Shown here one piece after another: positions 16,783-24,921 of a stretch of DNA of 64,000 nt. Source of the stretch: Cryobacterium sp. Y11 (GTDB lineage: Bacteria; Actinomycetota; Actinomycetes; Actinomycetales; Microbacteriaceae); contig NZ_PJJO01000061.1 of the NCBI RefSeq assembly GCF_002929535.1, forward strand, positions 495,902 to 559,901, read 5' to 3'. The notes under the pieces are model-generated. The model was not told where the DNA came from, made no database searches, and worked only from the letters and a program-made list of their open reading frames with translations. A program made the position numbers and the translations under genes. Within the stretch, counting starts at the first letter, position 1. Each line of letters opens with the position of its first letter.

Positions 16783-17949
16783 CTAGACGTTGAGCCGGTA
16801 CCCGCGCTTGACCACGGTTGCGACCAACCCTGGCACGCCGAGCGTCTGCCGCAGCCGGCTGAGCGAGACTTCCATGGCGTGATCGTCGGAGTCGCCGGCC
16901 AGCATCAGCGTGAGGTCGTCGCGGGAGACGACCGCCCCGCGCGCTCGTACCAACGCGCGCAGAATCGCGAGCGCCGTCGGCGGAAGCTGCACGCGTTCAT
17001 TGCCGATCTGCACGATGGAGCCGCGTAGCTGGACGAGTCCGTTCTGGGTCTCAACGCGCTCGATCATGTTCTGTTCTAGGTGCTCGCAGACCAGCCGAAT
17101 CAGCGCGCCCATGCGAAACCGGGTCGGTTGGATGGGCGTGATGCCCGCTGCTACGAGCGGCGCACTGGTCACCGGGCCGACGGCGGCGGCGCAGACCTCG
17201 GTCTGGAGCGCGGCAATCAGCTCGGGGTAGACATCCATTCCCTCGGCCGCGGTGAACAGGGCGTCGACGGCCGGCGCGCTCGTGAACGTGACGCAGTCGA
17301 GCTGGCGGGCGCAAATGGCCTCGACCAGCTTGTAGACGCGCTCGTCGCTGTTGTCGATGGCGATCCAGCGATACGGCGCGACCACGAGCACGCGCTCGTG
17401 CACGGCGCGCAGTCGGTCGAGCTGCACCTCGTCGGTGGCCCCGTGTACCTGAATGCCGATGGTCAGCCCCGGCGGATACTCGGCTAAAACCTTATCGACG
17501 AGGGACGCTGTCGTTTCAGAATCGCTCATACCCGAGTCGTTCAGCCCGGCCGCGCGAATTCCGCCACGGGCCTTCGGCCCGCGCACCAGAATTGTCGTAT
17601 CGGATAGGGCTTCGGTGAGGTCGGAGCCGATTCCATCGACCTCGGCCACTTCAAACCACCGTCGAACCCCGTAACCGGTGGTCGCGAGCAGAATGTCGGG
17701 ACGTGCTGTGATCATGCTGCGAGTGTCATCGAGCAGCGGGCCGTCCTGCTGGGAGTGCGCGATGCGCAGCGTCGGGGCGTGCACAATCCGCGCCCCGCGG
17801 CGCTCGAATGCGTCGATCAGGTCGCCCGAACGCCGATCGCTGGTGACTCCAATGCGAAAGCCTTCGAGCTGGTTCGGCTGCAGAAACGGGGCAGCGGCTT
17901 CGATCGGTTCGGTGGTGCCGGGCCAGCTTTCGTCATTCGCTCCCGCCAT
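16783..17949 (-). CDS. hemD: Uroporphyrinogen-III synthase fused to a winged-helix DNA-binding domain
   Basis: A 388-aa two-part protein. Residues about 30-285 match uroporphyrinogen-III synthase (GFRIGVTSDRRSGDLIDAFE, DILLATTGYGVRRWFE, VTFTSAPAVDALF). About 300-388 is an OmpR-type winged helix (RVQLPPTALAILRALVRARG, then DDLTLMLAGDS and VKRGYRLNV). Actinobacteria carry such fusions next to nitrite reductase and siroheme genes, so it may regulate this block as well as, or instead of, making tetrapyrrole. It starts with ATG at 17949, overlapping the cobA stop by one base (TGATG), and is last in the leftward nirB-cobA-hemD operon. Confidence 0.88.
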   Translation of the reverse strand: MAGANDESWPGTTEPIEAAAPFLQPNQLEGFRIGVTSDRRSGDLIDAFERRGARIVHAPTLRIAHSQQDGPLLDDTRSMITARPDILLATTGYGVRRWFEVAEVDGIGSDLTEALSDTTILVRGPKARGGIRAAGLNDSGMSDSETTASLVDKVLAEYPPGLTIGIQVHGATDEVQLDRLRAVHERVLVVAPYRWIAIDNSDERVYKLVEAICARQLDCVTFTSAPAVDALFTAAEGMDVYPELIAALQTEVCAAAVGPVTSAPLVAAGITPIQPTRFRMGALIRLVCEHLEQNMIERVETQNGLVQLRGSIVQIGNERVQLPPTALAILRALVRARGAVVSRDDLTLMLAGDSDDHAMEVSLSRLRQTLGVPGLVATVVKRGYRLNV

Positions 17950-18758
17950 CAGTCGGTCATCGCGAACTCGGCAGCATGGGCCACGAGAACTTCCGCGGCG
18001 GCGTCGCCACTAAAGGCGAGACGCACGACTTCGCCGACGACGAGAACGGCGGGGCTACGCACGCTGGCCGCCGCGGCATCGGCCAGCACCGTCGAGAGCG
18101 TGCTTACGGTCGTGCGCTGGGTGGCGCTGAAGCCACGTTCAATAATGGCTACCGGCATAGTGGCGGGCATGCCGTGGCGCAGCAATCCTTGGCTCAGGGT
18201 CGGCAACGTGCCGACGCCCATCAGTATGACGATGGTGCTGCCGAGCAGGGTGAGGCCCGCGAGTTCGTTGTCGGTGAGCGGCGCGTGGCCGCTGATCACG
18301 GTGAACGCGTGGCTGATGCCGCGATGGGTTAGCGGGATTCCCGCCGCCGCCGGCACCGCGATCGCACTTGTGACGCCGGAAATGACCGTCACCGCAATGC
18401 CGTTGCGGTGGCAGGCGAGCACTTCTTCGCTGCCGCGCCCGAACACATAGGGGTCGCCGCCTTTTAGCCGCACCACGCGTTTGCCGGCGAGGGCGTGCTC
18501 CACCATGAGTTCTTCGATTCCGGTCTGTGAGATCGGGTGGTTGCCTGCTCGCTTACCGACGTCGATGAGAGTCGCGTGGGGTGCGAGCAGGGCGAGTTCG
18601 TCGTGGGGGGCGAGACGGTCGAACAACACGACACCCGCCTGGGCCAAGGCCGTCACGGCGGCGATGGTGAGCAGCCCAGCGGCGCCGGGCCCACCGCCGA
18701 CGAGGGTGACTTGGCCGGGGGTAACGTGCCCAACTGAGCGGGAACTGCGGGCTGTCAT
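17949..18758 (-). CDS. cobA: Uroporphyrinogen-III C-methyltransferase (SUMT)
   Basis: SAM-dependent double methylation of uroporphyrinogen III to precorrin-2, the first siroheme-specific step; 269 aa. Diagnostic motifs are GQVTLVGGGPGAAGLLT at the SAM site, VVLFDRL, VVRLKGGDPYVFGRG and the SGVTSAIAVPAAAGIPLTHR region. It is a stand-alone methyltransferase without the CysG dehydrogenase/chelatase half. The ATG at 18758 lies 4 nt after the nirB stop, so the two are surely co-transcribed. Confidence 0.94.
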   Translation of the reverse strand: MTARSSRSVGHVTPGQVTLVGGGPGAAGLLTIAAVTALAQAGVVLFDRLAPHDELALLAPHATLIDVGKRAGNHPISQTGIEELMVEHALAGKRVVRLKGGDPYVFGRGSEEVLACHRNGIAVTVISGVTSAIAVPAAAGIPLTHRGISHAFTVISGHAPLTDNELAGLTLLGSTIVILMGVGTLPTLSQGLLRHGMPATMPVAIIERGFSATQRTTVSTLSTVLADAAAASVRSPAVLVVGEVVRLAFSGDAAAEVLVAHAAEFAMTD

Positions 18759-18762
18759 CTGC

Positions 18763-21462
18763 TTACTCTTTTCGAACGGGAATGCGGCTTCCACTTAGAA
18801 GCACAGTACCCGATGCGGCTCGTTCGGCCGGAGTCGCCGGTCTGATTTGGTCACGCTCCGTAACGAGCGCGATGCTCGGGTCTGGTTCGGTCGGGGCGTT
18901 CACGAAGGAGCGGAACCGGCGCAGCCGCTCCGGGTCGGCGAGCGTCGCGGCCCATTCGTCTTCGTAGTTGTCGACGTGGGCGAGCATGGCCTGTTCGAGC
19001 TCGTCGGCGAGGTCGAGCGAGTCGTTGATGACCACGTCGCGCACGTGTTCGAGGCCGCCGCCCAGGTCTTCCATCCACCGAGCGGTGCGCTGCATCCGAT
19101 CGGCGGTGCGAATGTAGTACATCATGTAGCGGTCGATGTACTTGATCAGGGTTTCTTCATCGAGGTCGGTCGCGAGCAGCTGCCCGTGCGCGGGCTGAAA
19201 GCCGCCGTTGCCACCGACATACATGTTCCAGCCGCTGTCGCTCGCGATGATTCCGACGTCCTTCGCGCGGGCCTCTGCGCACTCCCGGGCGCAGCCCGAC
19301 ACCCCGAACTTGAATTTGTGCGGGGCACGCAGCCCGCGGTAGCGCAATTCCAGCCGAATGGCGAGGCCGACGGCATCCTGCACGCCGAACCGGCACCAGG
19401 TCGACCCCACGCAACTCTTCACATTGCGCAGCGACTTGCCATATGCCTGTCCGGACTCGAACCCGGCGTTGACGAGGATGCGCCAGATGTCGGGCAGCTG
19501 TTCCAGTCGGGCGCCGAACAGGTCGATCCGCTGCCCACCGGTGATCTTGGTATAGAGGTCGAAGTCGAGCGCGACCTGCGCAATAACGGCCAGTTTGGTC
19601 GGTGTGATCTCGCCGCCCGGAATGCGGGGGACTACCGAGTAGGTGCCGTCCTTTTGCATGTTGGCCATGGCGCGGTCGTTGGTGTCTTGCAGGGTGCCGC
19701 GGCCGGCATCCAAAATATATGAGCTGTTCTGGCTGGCCAGAATCGAGCCGACCGCGGGTTTGCACACATCGCAGCCGCGGCCGGTGCCGAAGCGGGAGAA
19801 GATCTCGTCGCTCGAGGTGAGCTCGAGCACCCGCACCGAGTCGAACAGCTCCTGCCGGCTCAGTTCGAAGTGTTCGCACAGCGCGTGCGAAACCGTTTGA
19901 CCGGATGCCGTCAGTTCGGCCTCGAGAATCTTCTTGACCAGTGGCACGCACGAACCGCACTGCGTGCCAGCCCTGGTGCAGGCTTTCAGTGCGCCGAGTT
20001 CGGTGCAACCGTCAGTATGATCATCGCCACGCACCGCCTGCCGCACCGCACCGGCCGAAACCATGTTGCAGGAGCAGACCAGGGCGTCGTCTGGCAGTTC
20101 GTCGCCGGCTGGAGCCTCGGCACCGGCCGCCGAAAGGTACGCGGCGGGCTCGCTGCGCAGCTGGCGTCCGACCATCGGGCGCAGCGCCGAGTACGGGGTG
20201 GCATCGCCGACGAAGATGCCTCCCAGCAGGGTTTTCGCATCGTCGGTCATGACAAGCTTCTGGTACAGCCCGCGGGCGGGGTCGGCGTAGACGATCTCGA
20301 GCGAACCCGGTGTGGTCGCCAGGGCATCGCCGAAGCTCGCGACGTCAACGCCGGAGAGCTTGAGTTTGGTGGCATCGTCGACGGTGGTGAACTCGGCCGT
20401 GCCGCCGAGCAGTCGATCGGCGACAACCTCGGCCATGGCGTTGGCCGGGGCGACGAGGCCGACGCAGCGCTCGTTCCAGCTCGCGACCTCGCCGATCGCC
20501 CAGATGTTCGCATCGCTGGTGCGGCAGTCGTTGCCGATCGTGACGCCGCCGCGGGTGCCCATGAGCAGTCCGGCCGCCCGGGCCAACTCGTCGCGCGGCG
20601 AAATGCCGATCGCGTAGACGACCAGGTCGGCGTCGATTTGGCGGCCGTTGCAAAGCTGTAGGCCGGTCACTGCGCTGTTGTCGCCCGTCGTGAGGATGGT
20701 GCAGGCCCGGGTGCCGAGGTGCAGCTCGATTCCTTGGGCGATGATCAGCCGGCCGAGCGCCTGCCCGCCGCCCTCGTCGAGCTGGGCCGACATCAGCCAG
20801 CCACCGGAGTGCACGATGGCCGACTCGGCGCCGAGCGTGTGCAATCCACCGGCCGCTTCGAGGCCGAGCAGCCCGCCGCCAGCCACGACAATGCGCGGGG
20901 CGCGGCCGAGCGAGACGGTCAGGGCGGCGAGTTCGTCGACCAGGGCATCGACGTCGTCGAGGGTGCGGTATACCCGAATGTGTTCGCGGCCGGGCATCTC
21001 GGGCACGGGGGCGCTCGACCCGGTAGCGAGCACGAGGTCGTCATACTCGAGCAGAGCCCCGGTGGACGTCGTAACGGTGTGGTTCACCCGGTCGATGCTG
21101 GTCGCTCGCTCGTTGATGCGCAGTGCGATGCGCTCGCTGTCCCACGGTGCGGTGGGCTCCAGGGTGAGGTCGATCAGGCCGGTGAGCCGGTGGCTGAGTG
21201 CGACCCGATCGTAGGGCCGGTGGTTCTCCTCGGCCAACACGACGATCGAGAGCGTCTGCTTGGTGTCCCGCGAGTGCAGGGCATCGGTGAGGCGGTGGGC
21301 GGCCGGGCCGCCGCCGATCACGATGACCCGGCGCGGCGTCTCGGCAGCGGGACGGGCGGCATCCGCTGCGCTGGCTGGTATGACGGCATGTGTCGCGCCC
21401 ACAACGAGAGCTGTGGGGTCTGAGGCAGAATACGCGGAGGCGGTTTCATCCGAAGCTGGCAT
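18763..21462 (-). CDS. nirB: Assimilatory NADH nitrite reductase, large subunit
   Basis: NADH-dependent reduction of nitrite to ammonium; 899 aa from ATG 21462. In order: FAD/NAD(P) pyridine-nucleotide domain (VIVIGGGPAAH near residue 50, second nucleotide motif VVAGGGLLGLEAAGG), BFD-type [2Fe-2S] region (CSC at 463-465, then CTRAGTQCGSC), and siroheme/[4Fe-4S] domain with Cys684-x5-Cys690 and Cys724-x3-Cys728. About 40 low-complexity residues precede the FAD domain. The start is chosen because AAAGG lies 6 nt upstream; ATG 21468 is an alternative. The small subunit nirD is encoded divergently rather than downstream, which is unusual. Confidence 0.94.
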   Translation of the reverse strand: MPASDETASAYSASDPTALVVGATHAVIPASAADAARPAAETPRRVIVIGGGPAAHRLTDALHSRDTKQTLSIVVLAEENHRPYDRVALSHRLTGLIDLTLEPTAPWDSERIALRINERATSIDRVNHTVTTSTGALLEYDDLVLATGSSAPVPEMPGREHIRVYRTLDDVDALVDELAALTVSLGRAPRIVVAGGGLLGLEAAGGLHTLGAESAIVHSGGWLMSAQLDEGGGQALGRLIIAQGIELHLGTRACTILTTGDNSAVTGLQLCNGRQIDADLVVYAIGISPRDELARAAGLLMGTRGGVTIGNDCRTSDANIWAIGEVASWNERCVGLVAPANAMAEVVADRLLGGTAEFTTVDDATKLKLSGVDVASFGDALATTPGSLEIVYADPARGLYQKLVMTDDAKTLLGGIFVGDATPYSALRPMVGRQLRSEPAAYLSAAGAEAPAGDELPDDALVCSCNMVSAGAVRQAVRGDDHTDGCTELGALKACTRAGTQCGSCVPLVKKILEAELTASGQTVSHALCEHFELSRQELFDSVRVLELTSSDEIFSRFGTGRGCDVCKPAVGSILASQNSSYILDAGRGTLQDTNDRAMANMQKDGTYSVVPRIPGGEITPTKLAVIAQVALDFDLYTKITGGQRIDLFGARLEQLPDIWRILVNAGFESGQAYGKSLRNVKSCVGSTWCRFGVQDAVGLAIRLELRYRGLRAPHKFKFGVSGCARECAEARAKDVGIIASDSGWNMYVGGNGGFQPAHGQLLATDLDEETLIKYIDRYMMYYIRTADRMQRTARWMEDLGGGLEHVRDVVINDSLDLADELEQAMLAHVDNYEDEWAATLADPERLRRFRSFVNAPTEPDPSIALVTERDQIRPATPAERAASGTVLLSGSRIPVRKE

Positions 21463-21573
21463 CAGCATCCTTTCAAGGCGGGGCAATTGTGAGCGTAGTT
21501 TGGGGCAGTTTCCCCCTCGTGTCGCGCATGTGTCCACTACTGATCCAAAGCCCCACAGCTGCGCACCCCCGCT

Positions 21574-21600
21574 GTGAGGCGAGTTTCACGGCGGGGAAAC
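21574..21600. promoter_or_regulatory. Possible GlnR box between nirB and nirD
   Basis: GTGAG-n6-TTCAC-n6-GAAAC has 5-mers spaced 11 nt apart and ends in a perfect GAAAC, resembling the actinobacterial GlnR consensus GTNAC-n6-GAAAC with one mismatch in the first half. A weaker CGCAC-n6-GAAAC is at 21647-21662. GlnR controls nirBD in Streptomyces and Mycobacterium, so a site here is expected, but the match is imperfect. Confidence 0.4.
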
Positions 21601-21677
21601 ATAGCGGGCGACTGGCCGAAATATGGCTCGCCTACCGTGGCATCAACGCACAAACGCGAAACCCCGGGGAGCGCACC

Positions 21678-21707
21678 ATGACGATGACAGACCAGACCAG
21701 ACCATGA
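21678..21707 (+). CDS. Nine-codon leader ORF overlapping the nirD start
   Basis: MTMTDQTRP is encoded from ATG 21678, preceded by GGGGAG, the only good ribosome site in this leader. Its stop overlaps the nirD ATG as ATGA (21704-21707). Translation of nirD may therefore be coupled to this short ORF. It may alternatively be chance, or mark an older N-terminus now out of frame. Confidence 0.45.
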   Translation: MTMTDQTRP

Positions 21708-22075
21708 CCGTGGCCCGCCCGACTCTGGTGTGGGAGCGCGCCTGCGCCGTGACCGACCTGGAACCCAGCTGGGGCGAAGCCGCCCTCATCCGCATGAAAC
21801 AGATTGCCCTGTTTCTGCTCTCTCCGACCGAGATCTACGCCGTCGACCACCGCGACCCGCACACCGAGGCCAACGTCATGGCCCGCGGCATCGTCGGCTC
21901 CAAGGGTGACCGCCCCACCATCGCCTCGCCGCTGCACAAAGAGGTGTACGACCTCGGCACCGGAGAATGCTTCACCAATCCGACGCTCGTGCTGAACACC
22001 TACGAAACCCGCGTCGTTGGCGGTTTCATCGAGGTCGCCGTCGAGCCTGGCGTGCACGCCCCCCGTGAACTGTAG
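21704..22075 (+). CDS. nirD: Nitrite reductase small subunit NirD
   Basis: Rieske-like small subunit of NADH nitrite reductase, 123 aa. The fold shows in WERACAVTDLEPSWGEAALI, IALFLLSPTEIYAVDHRDP and IASPLHKEVYDLGTGE. The NirD branch has lost the Rieske Cys-His ligands, and none are seen. No ribosome site lies directly before ATG 21704; it overlaps the stop of a nine-codon ORF. Divergent from nirB across about 240 bp and followed 8 nt later by cbiX. Confidence 0.9.
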   Translation: MTVARPTLVWERACAVTDLEPSWGEAALIRMKQIALFLLSPTEIYAVDHRDPHTEANVMARGIVGSKGDRPTIASPLHKEVYDLGTGECFTNPTLVLNTYETRVVGGFIEVAVEPGVHAPREL

Positions 22076-22083
22076 AGCGCGGC

Positions 22084-22923
22084 ATGATCCTGCTCGACGA
22101 ACGACTCAGTTCCCTGCGGGTGCGAACCGATCCGGCCAGCACCGATCAGGTGCGGGCCGATCGACTCCGCACTGACCAAACGGATGCCCCACAGCAGGCT
22201 GCGCTCACCGCCGCACTCGTCGCTATTTCGCACGGCACGAGCTCAGCTGACGGTCAGGCCGCCATCGCTGCGCTCGTCGAGGCCGTCGCCGATGCTCGCC
22301 CCGATTTGGGCGTGACTGGAGGTTTCGTCGATGTTCAACAACCGGATGTTGTGGCGAGCCTGGGCGCGCTGCGCCCGAATCACGCCGCCGTGGTCGTGCC
22401 CCTCCTGCTCTCCGCCGGCTATCACGTTCACGTGGATCTGCAGCGCGAAACCCGTGTTCCGGGGCGTGTGACGACTCTCTCGCGCGCCCTCGGCCCCGAC
22501 AAACGCCTCATCGACGTGCTCGAATTGCGGCTGCGTGCCGCGGGGTTCACCGGCGGGGCACATAGTGAAATCGTGCTCGCTGCCGCCGGCTCCAGTGACG
22601 AGCGGGCGGTCGATGACTGCCGCACGGTTGGCGCCATGCTCGCCGAACGCCTTGACGTGCCGGTCACGGTCGGTTTTCTCTCCGCCGCAACCCCGCGCTT
22701 GGCTGATGCCCTCATCGAGGCCCGGCTGCGCACCGACAGTGTGACGGTGAGCACCTATCTCATGGCGCCCGGATACTTTTTTGATCTCACCCGTGCCCAG
22801 AGCGCGGGCGCCGAGCTGGTCACCGCCCCGCTGCTCCTGCCGGGGGAAAATGCCCCCGGCGCACTGGTTGATCTGGTCATCGACCGCTATCTGGAGGCGA
22901 AAGCGCACGCCGGACTCTTCTAG
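22084..22923 (+). CDS. cbiX: Sirohydrochlorin ferrochelatase-like protein (CbiX/SirB family)
   Basis: Inserts metal into sirohydrochlorin, the last step to siroheme. The 279-aa protein has two tandem CbiX-like halves: ALVAISHGTSSADGQAAI with HHVHVDL-type ligands (GYHVHVDLQRE), then a second half from about residue 165 (EIVLAAAGSSDE ... YLMAPGYFFDL). The first about 40 residues are hydrophilic and not conserved, so the real start may be later. It follows nirD by 8 nt, so siroheme insertion is co-expressed with the nitrite reductase. Its stop codon is part of the trmD -10 box. Confidence 0.88.
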   Translation: MILLDERLSSLRVRTDPASTDQVRADRLRTDQTDAPQQAALTAALVAISHGTSSADGQAAIAALVEAVADARPDLGVTGGFVDVQQPDVVASLGALRPNHAAVVVPLLLSAGYHVHVDLQRETRVPGRVTTLSRALGPDKRLIDVLELRLRAAGFTGGAHSEIVLAAAGSSDERAVDDCRTVGAMLAERLDVPVTVGFLSAATPRLADALIEARLRTDSVTVSTYLMAPGYFFDLTRAQSAGAELVTAPLLLPGENAPGALVDLVIDRYLEAKAHAGLF

Positions 22924-22926
22924 AAT
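22921..22926 (+). promoter_or_regulatory. -10 box of trmD (leaderless layout)
   Basis: TAGAAT overlaps the cbiX stop codon (TAG) and lies exactly 6 nt before the trmD ATG at 22933, so trmD can be expressed independently of the nitrite block. Confidence 0.55.
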
Positions 22927-22932
22927 TTGACC

Positions 22933-23688
22933 ATGCGCATTGACATTGTCACCATTTTTCCGGAATTCTTCGATGTGCTCGACCTGTCGCTGCTCGGCAA
23001 GGCTCGCCAGAGTGGACTGATCGAACTGGGCGTGCACAACCTGCGCGACCACACCCACGACCGGCACCACTCGGTCGACGACACTCCCTATGGCGGTGGC
23101 GCCGGTATGGTGATGAAGCCAGAACCCTGGGGAGCCGCCCTCGACGCCATCCTCGGTGCTTCGCCCGAGGCAGCCTTGACCGAAACGCCAGCCACCGTCA
23201 ACGCCTCCGACGACGGCCCGATCCTCATCTTTCCGTCGCCGGCTGGCGACCAGTTCACCCAGGCCATGGCCCGCGAACTGTCGCTCGAACGGCACCTCGT
23301 CTTCGGATGCGGCCGCTACGAGGGCATCGATCAGCGCGTCGTGGACCACTACTCACAGCGCGGCCGGGTGCGCCTGGTCAGCCTCGGCGACTATGTGCTC
23401 AACGGGGGAGAGGTCGCAGTGATGGCCATGATTGAAGCGATCGGACGTCTCATTCCCGGCGTCGTCGGCAACCCTGAGAGCCTCGTTGAGGAATCCCACG
23501 AAGACGGCCTACTGGAATACCCCAGCTACACCAAACCGTCCAGCTGGCGCGGCCTCGATGTGCCGCCGGTGTTGCTCAGCGGCAACCACGGTGCCATCAG
23601 TACCTGGCGCCACGAGCAGCAAATCGAACGCACCGAACGCGTACGCCCCGACCTGCTGCTGCGCACCATTCAGCAGCCCACGACCTGA
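22933..23688 (+). CDS. trmD: tRNA (guanine-N1)-methyltransferase TrmD
   Basis: Makes m1G37 in tRNAs, preventing frameshifting; 251 aa. SPOUT-fold motifs are clear: [56 protein letters not shown] and [22 protein letters not shown] (read here as family landmarks). ATG 22933 gives the canonical N-terminus; a TTG six bases earlier is not needed. It is separated from its usual partner rimM by 6.2 kb. Confidence 0.96.
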   Translation: MRIDIVTIFPEFFDVLDLSLLGKARQSGLIELGVHNLRDHTHDRHHSVDDTPYGGGAGMVMKPEPWGAALDAILGASPEAALTETPATVNASDDGPILIFPSPAGDQFTQAMARELSLERHLVFGCGRYEGIDQRVVDHYSQRGRVRLVSLGDYVLNGGEVAVMAMIEAIGRLIPGVVGNPESLVEESHEDGLLEYPSYTKPSSWRGLDVPPVLLSGNHGAISTWRHEQQIERTERVRPDLLLRTIQQPTT

Positions 23689-23778
23689 ACGCACTCGACC
23701 TGAAAGCCCGTCCGGCCCATTCTGACGGCCCATCTTCTGCCTCCAGCGAACGCCAAGGAAAGCCCCAGAGTGCGCCGA

Positions 23779-23784
23779 TAGGCT
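23779..23784 (+). promoter_or_regulatory. -10 box of the small membrane-protein gene (leaderless layout)
   Basis: TAGGCT, the same hexamer as at ftsY, lies exactly 6 nt before the GTG start at 23791. Confidence 0.55.
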
Positions 23785-23790
23785 GACCCG

Positions 23791-24333
23791 GTGATCATCC
23801 GCCGAGCCTTTTACCACTGGCAATTCATTGCCGCCGGAGCCCTGCCGCTCTGGCTCCTCGTTGGGTCCGCGATCTTCGGATCCGGTGCCTGGGCTGTGCT
23901 GGGCATTTTCTTCGCAGCTGTCCTCATTGGTTTCGGGCTGCTTCTCGTTGCCCTCCTCTTTTATGCGCGCAAAGAAGTGCGCGAAGCCCGGGCGCTTTCC
24001 TACGCCGACGTCGGCGTACTGGCCCTCTGGCACGCGCTCATCATCGCTGTTCCCTTGTCAACGGATGCCGCCGGCTGGCTCAGCGTGCTCGTCATTATCG
24101 GCGGCATCGCCGTCTTCTGGTTCGCGGTCTGGGAACTGTTCGGCTCGGCTAAGCGTCGAATGCGCGCGATGGTTGATCTGGTGGAACAGACCGCACGCGG
24201 GCAGTCTGCACCAGCCGGGCCGCAGCATCCACTGCCCTATGCGTCGCCAAATATCTCGAAACCGGCACCGACTTTTGCACGCGGCAACACGCCAGACGTC
24301 ATTGTTATCGAAGAAAAGCGCGACCGACCCTGA
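23791..24333 (+). CDS. Membrane protein of unknown function
   Basis: Membrane protein of 180 aa that I do not recognise. Four hydrophobic segments are visible (FIAAGALPLWLLVGSAIF, WAVLGIFFAAVLIGFGLLLVALLF, VGVLALWHALIIAVPLS, LSVLVIIGGIAVFWFAVWELF). A cytosolic tail rich in Pro and Ala follows (from about residue 120). The GTG start is supported by a TANNNT box 6 nt upstream. It lies between trmD and rplS, a pair usually adjacent, which may point to a lineage-specific insertion. Confidence 0.7.
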   Translation: MIIRRAFYHWQFIAAGALPLWLLVGSAIFGSGAWAVLGIFFAAVLIGFGLLLVALLFYARKEVREARALSYADVGVLALWHALIIAVPLSTDAAGWLSVLVIIGGIAVFWFAVWELFGSAKRRMRAMVDLVEQTARGQSAPAGPQHPLPYASPNISKPAPTFARGNTPDVIVIEEKRDRP

Positions 24334-24510
24334 CCTGGGCTGGGGCCTGACTTGGCGCGTGGCCGAATTCATGGCAGACTTGGCGATTGTGCCGCTGCAG
24401 GACTCTGCCACAGGGGAACCTGCTCGTTGCGGCGCACATCCTCATACTGATTGCTTCGAATGAAGCACCTAGCGTAGTCGACCTGTGGCGGGTACAGAGA
24501 GCGAAACAAC

Positions 24511-24852
24511 ATGCATATTCTCGACGCGGTAGACGCCCCATCACTGAAGAAGGATCTTCCTGACTTCCGTGCCGGCGACACCGTCAAGGTTCACGTCAAC
24601 ATCATTGAGGGAACCCGCTCTCGTATCCAGGTCTTCCAGGGAGTCGTCATCGGCCGCTCCGGCGAAGGCGTGCGCGAAACGTTCTGCGTTCGCAAGGTCA
24701 GCTTTCAGATCGGCGTCGAGCGTACCTTCCCGGTGCACTCCCCGGTCATCGACCACATCGAGATCGTGACCCGCGGCGACGTTCGTCGCGCGAAGCTGTA
24801 CTACCTGCGCGACCTGCGTGGCAAGAAGGCCAAGATCAAGGAAAAGCGCTAA
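24511..24852 (+). CDS. rplS: 50S ribosomal protein L19
   Basis: Large-subunit protein L19 at the 30S-50S interface, 113 aa, full length. Family landmarks are [54 protein letters not shown] and [20 protein letters not shown] (partial). ATG 24511 is preceded by an AGAGAG-type site. The 177-bp upstream gap should carry its promoter, but no box is clear enough to place. Confidence 0.97.
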   Translation: MHILDAVDAPSLKKDLPDFRAGDTVKVHVNIIEGTRSRIQVFQGVVIGRSGEGVRETFCVRKVSFQIGVERTFPVHSPVIDHIEIVTRGDVRRAKLYYLRDLRGKKAKIKEKR

Positions 24853-24874
24853 CTCTCGCGCTGACCCCGCATTT

Positions 24875-24915
24875 GCCTGAGCTCCCCATCACCTAAACTG
24901 ATGGGGAGCTCAGGC
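24875..24915. terminator. Perfect 17-bp hairpin between rplS and lepB
   Basis: GCCTGAGCTCCCCATCA pairs perfectly with its complement around a 7-nt loop (24892-24898). It has no T-tract and stops 6 nt before the lepB ATG at 24922, so the only GGGGAG there lies inside the 3' arm. It may end rplS transcripts, or hide the lepB ribosome site. Confidence 0.7.
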
Positions 24916-24921
24916 GGTTAA

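Noticed and set aside
22243..23349. Antisense open frame opposite cbiX and trmD
   Set aside because: No recognisable motif; cbiX and trmD are certain on the other strand.
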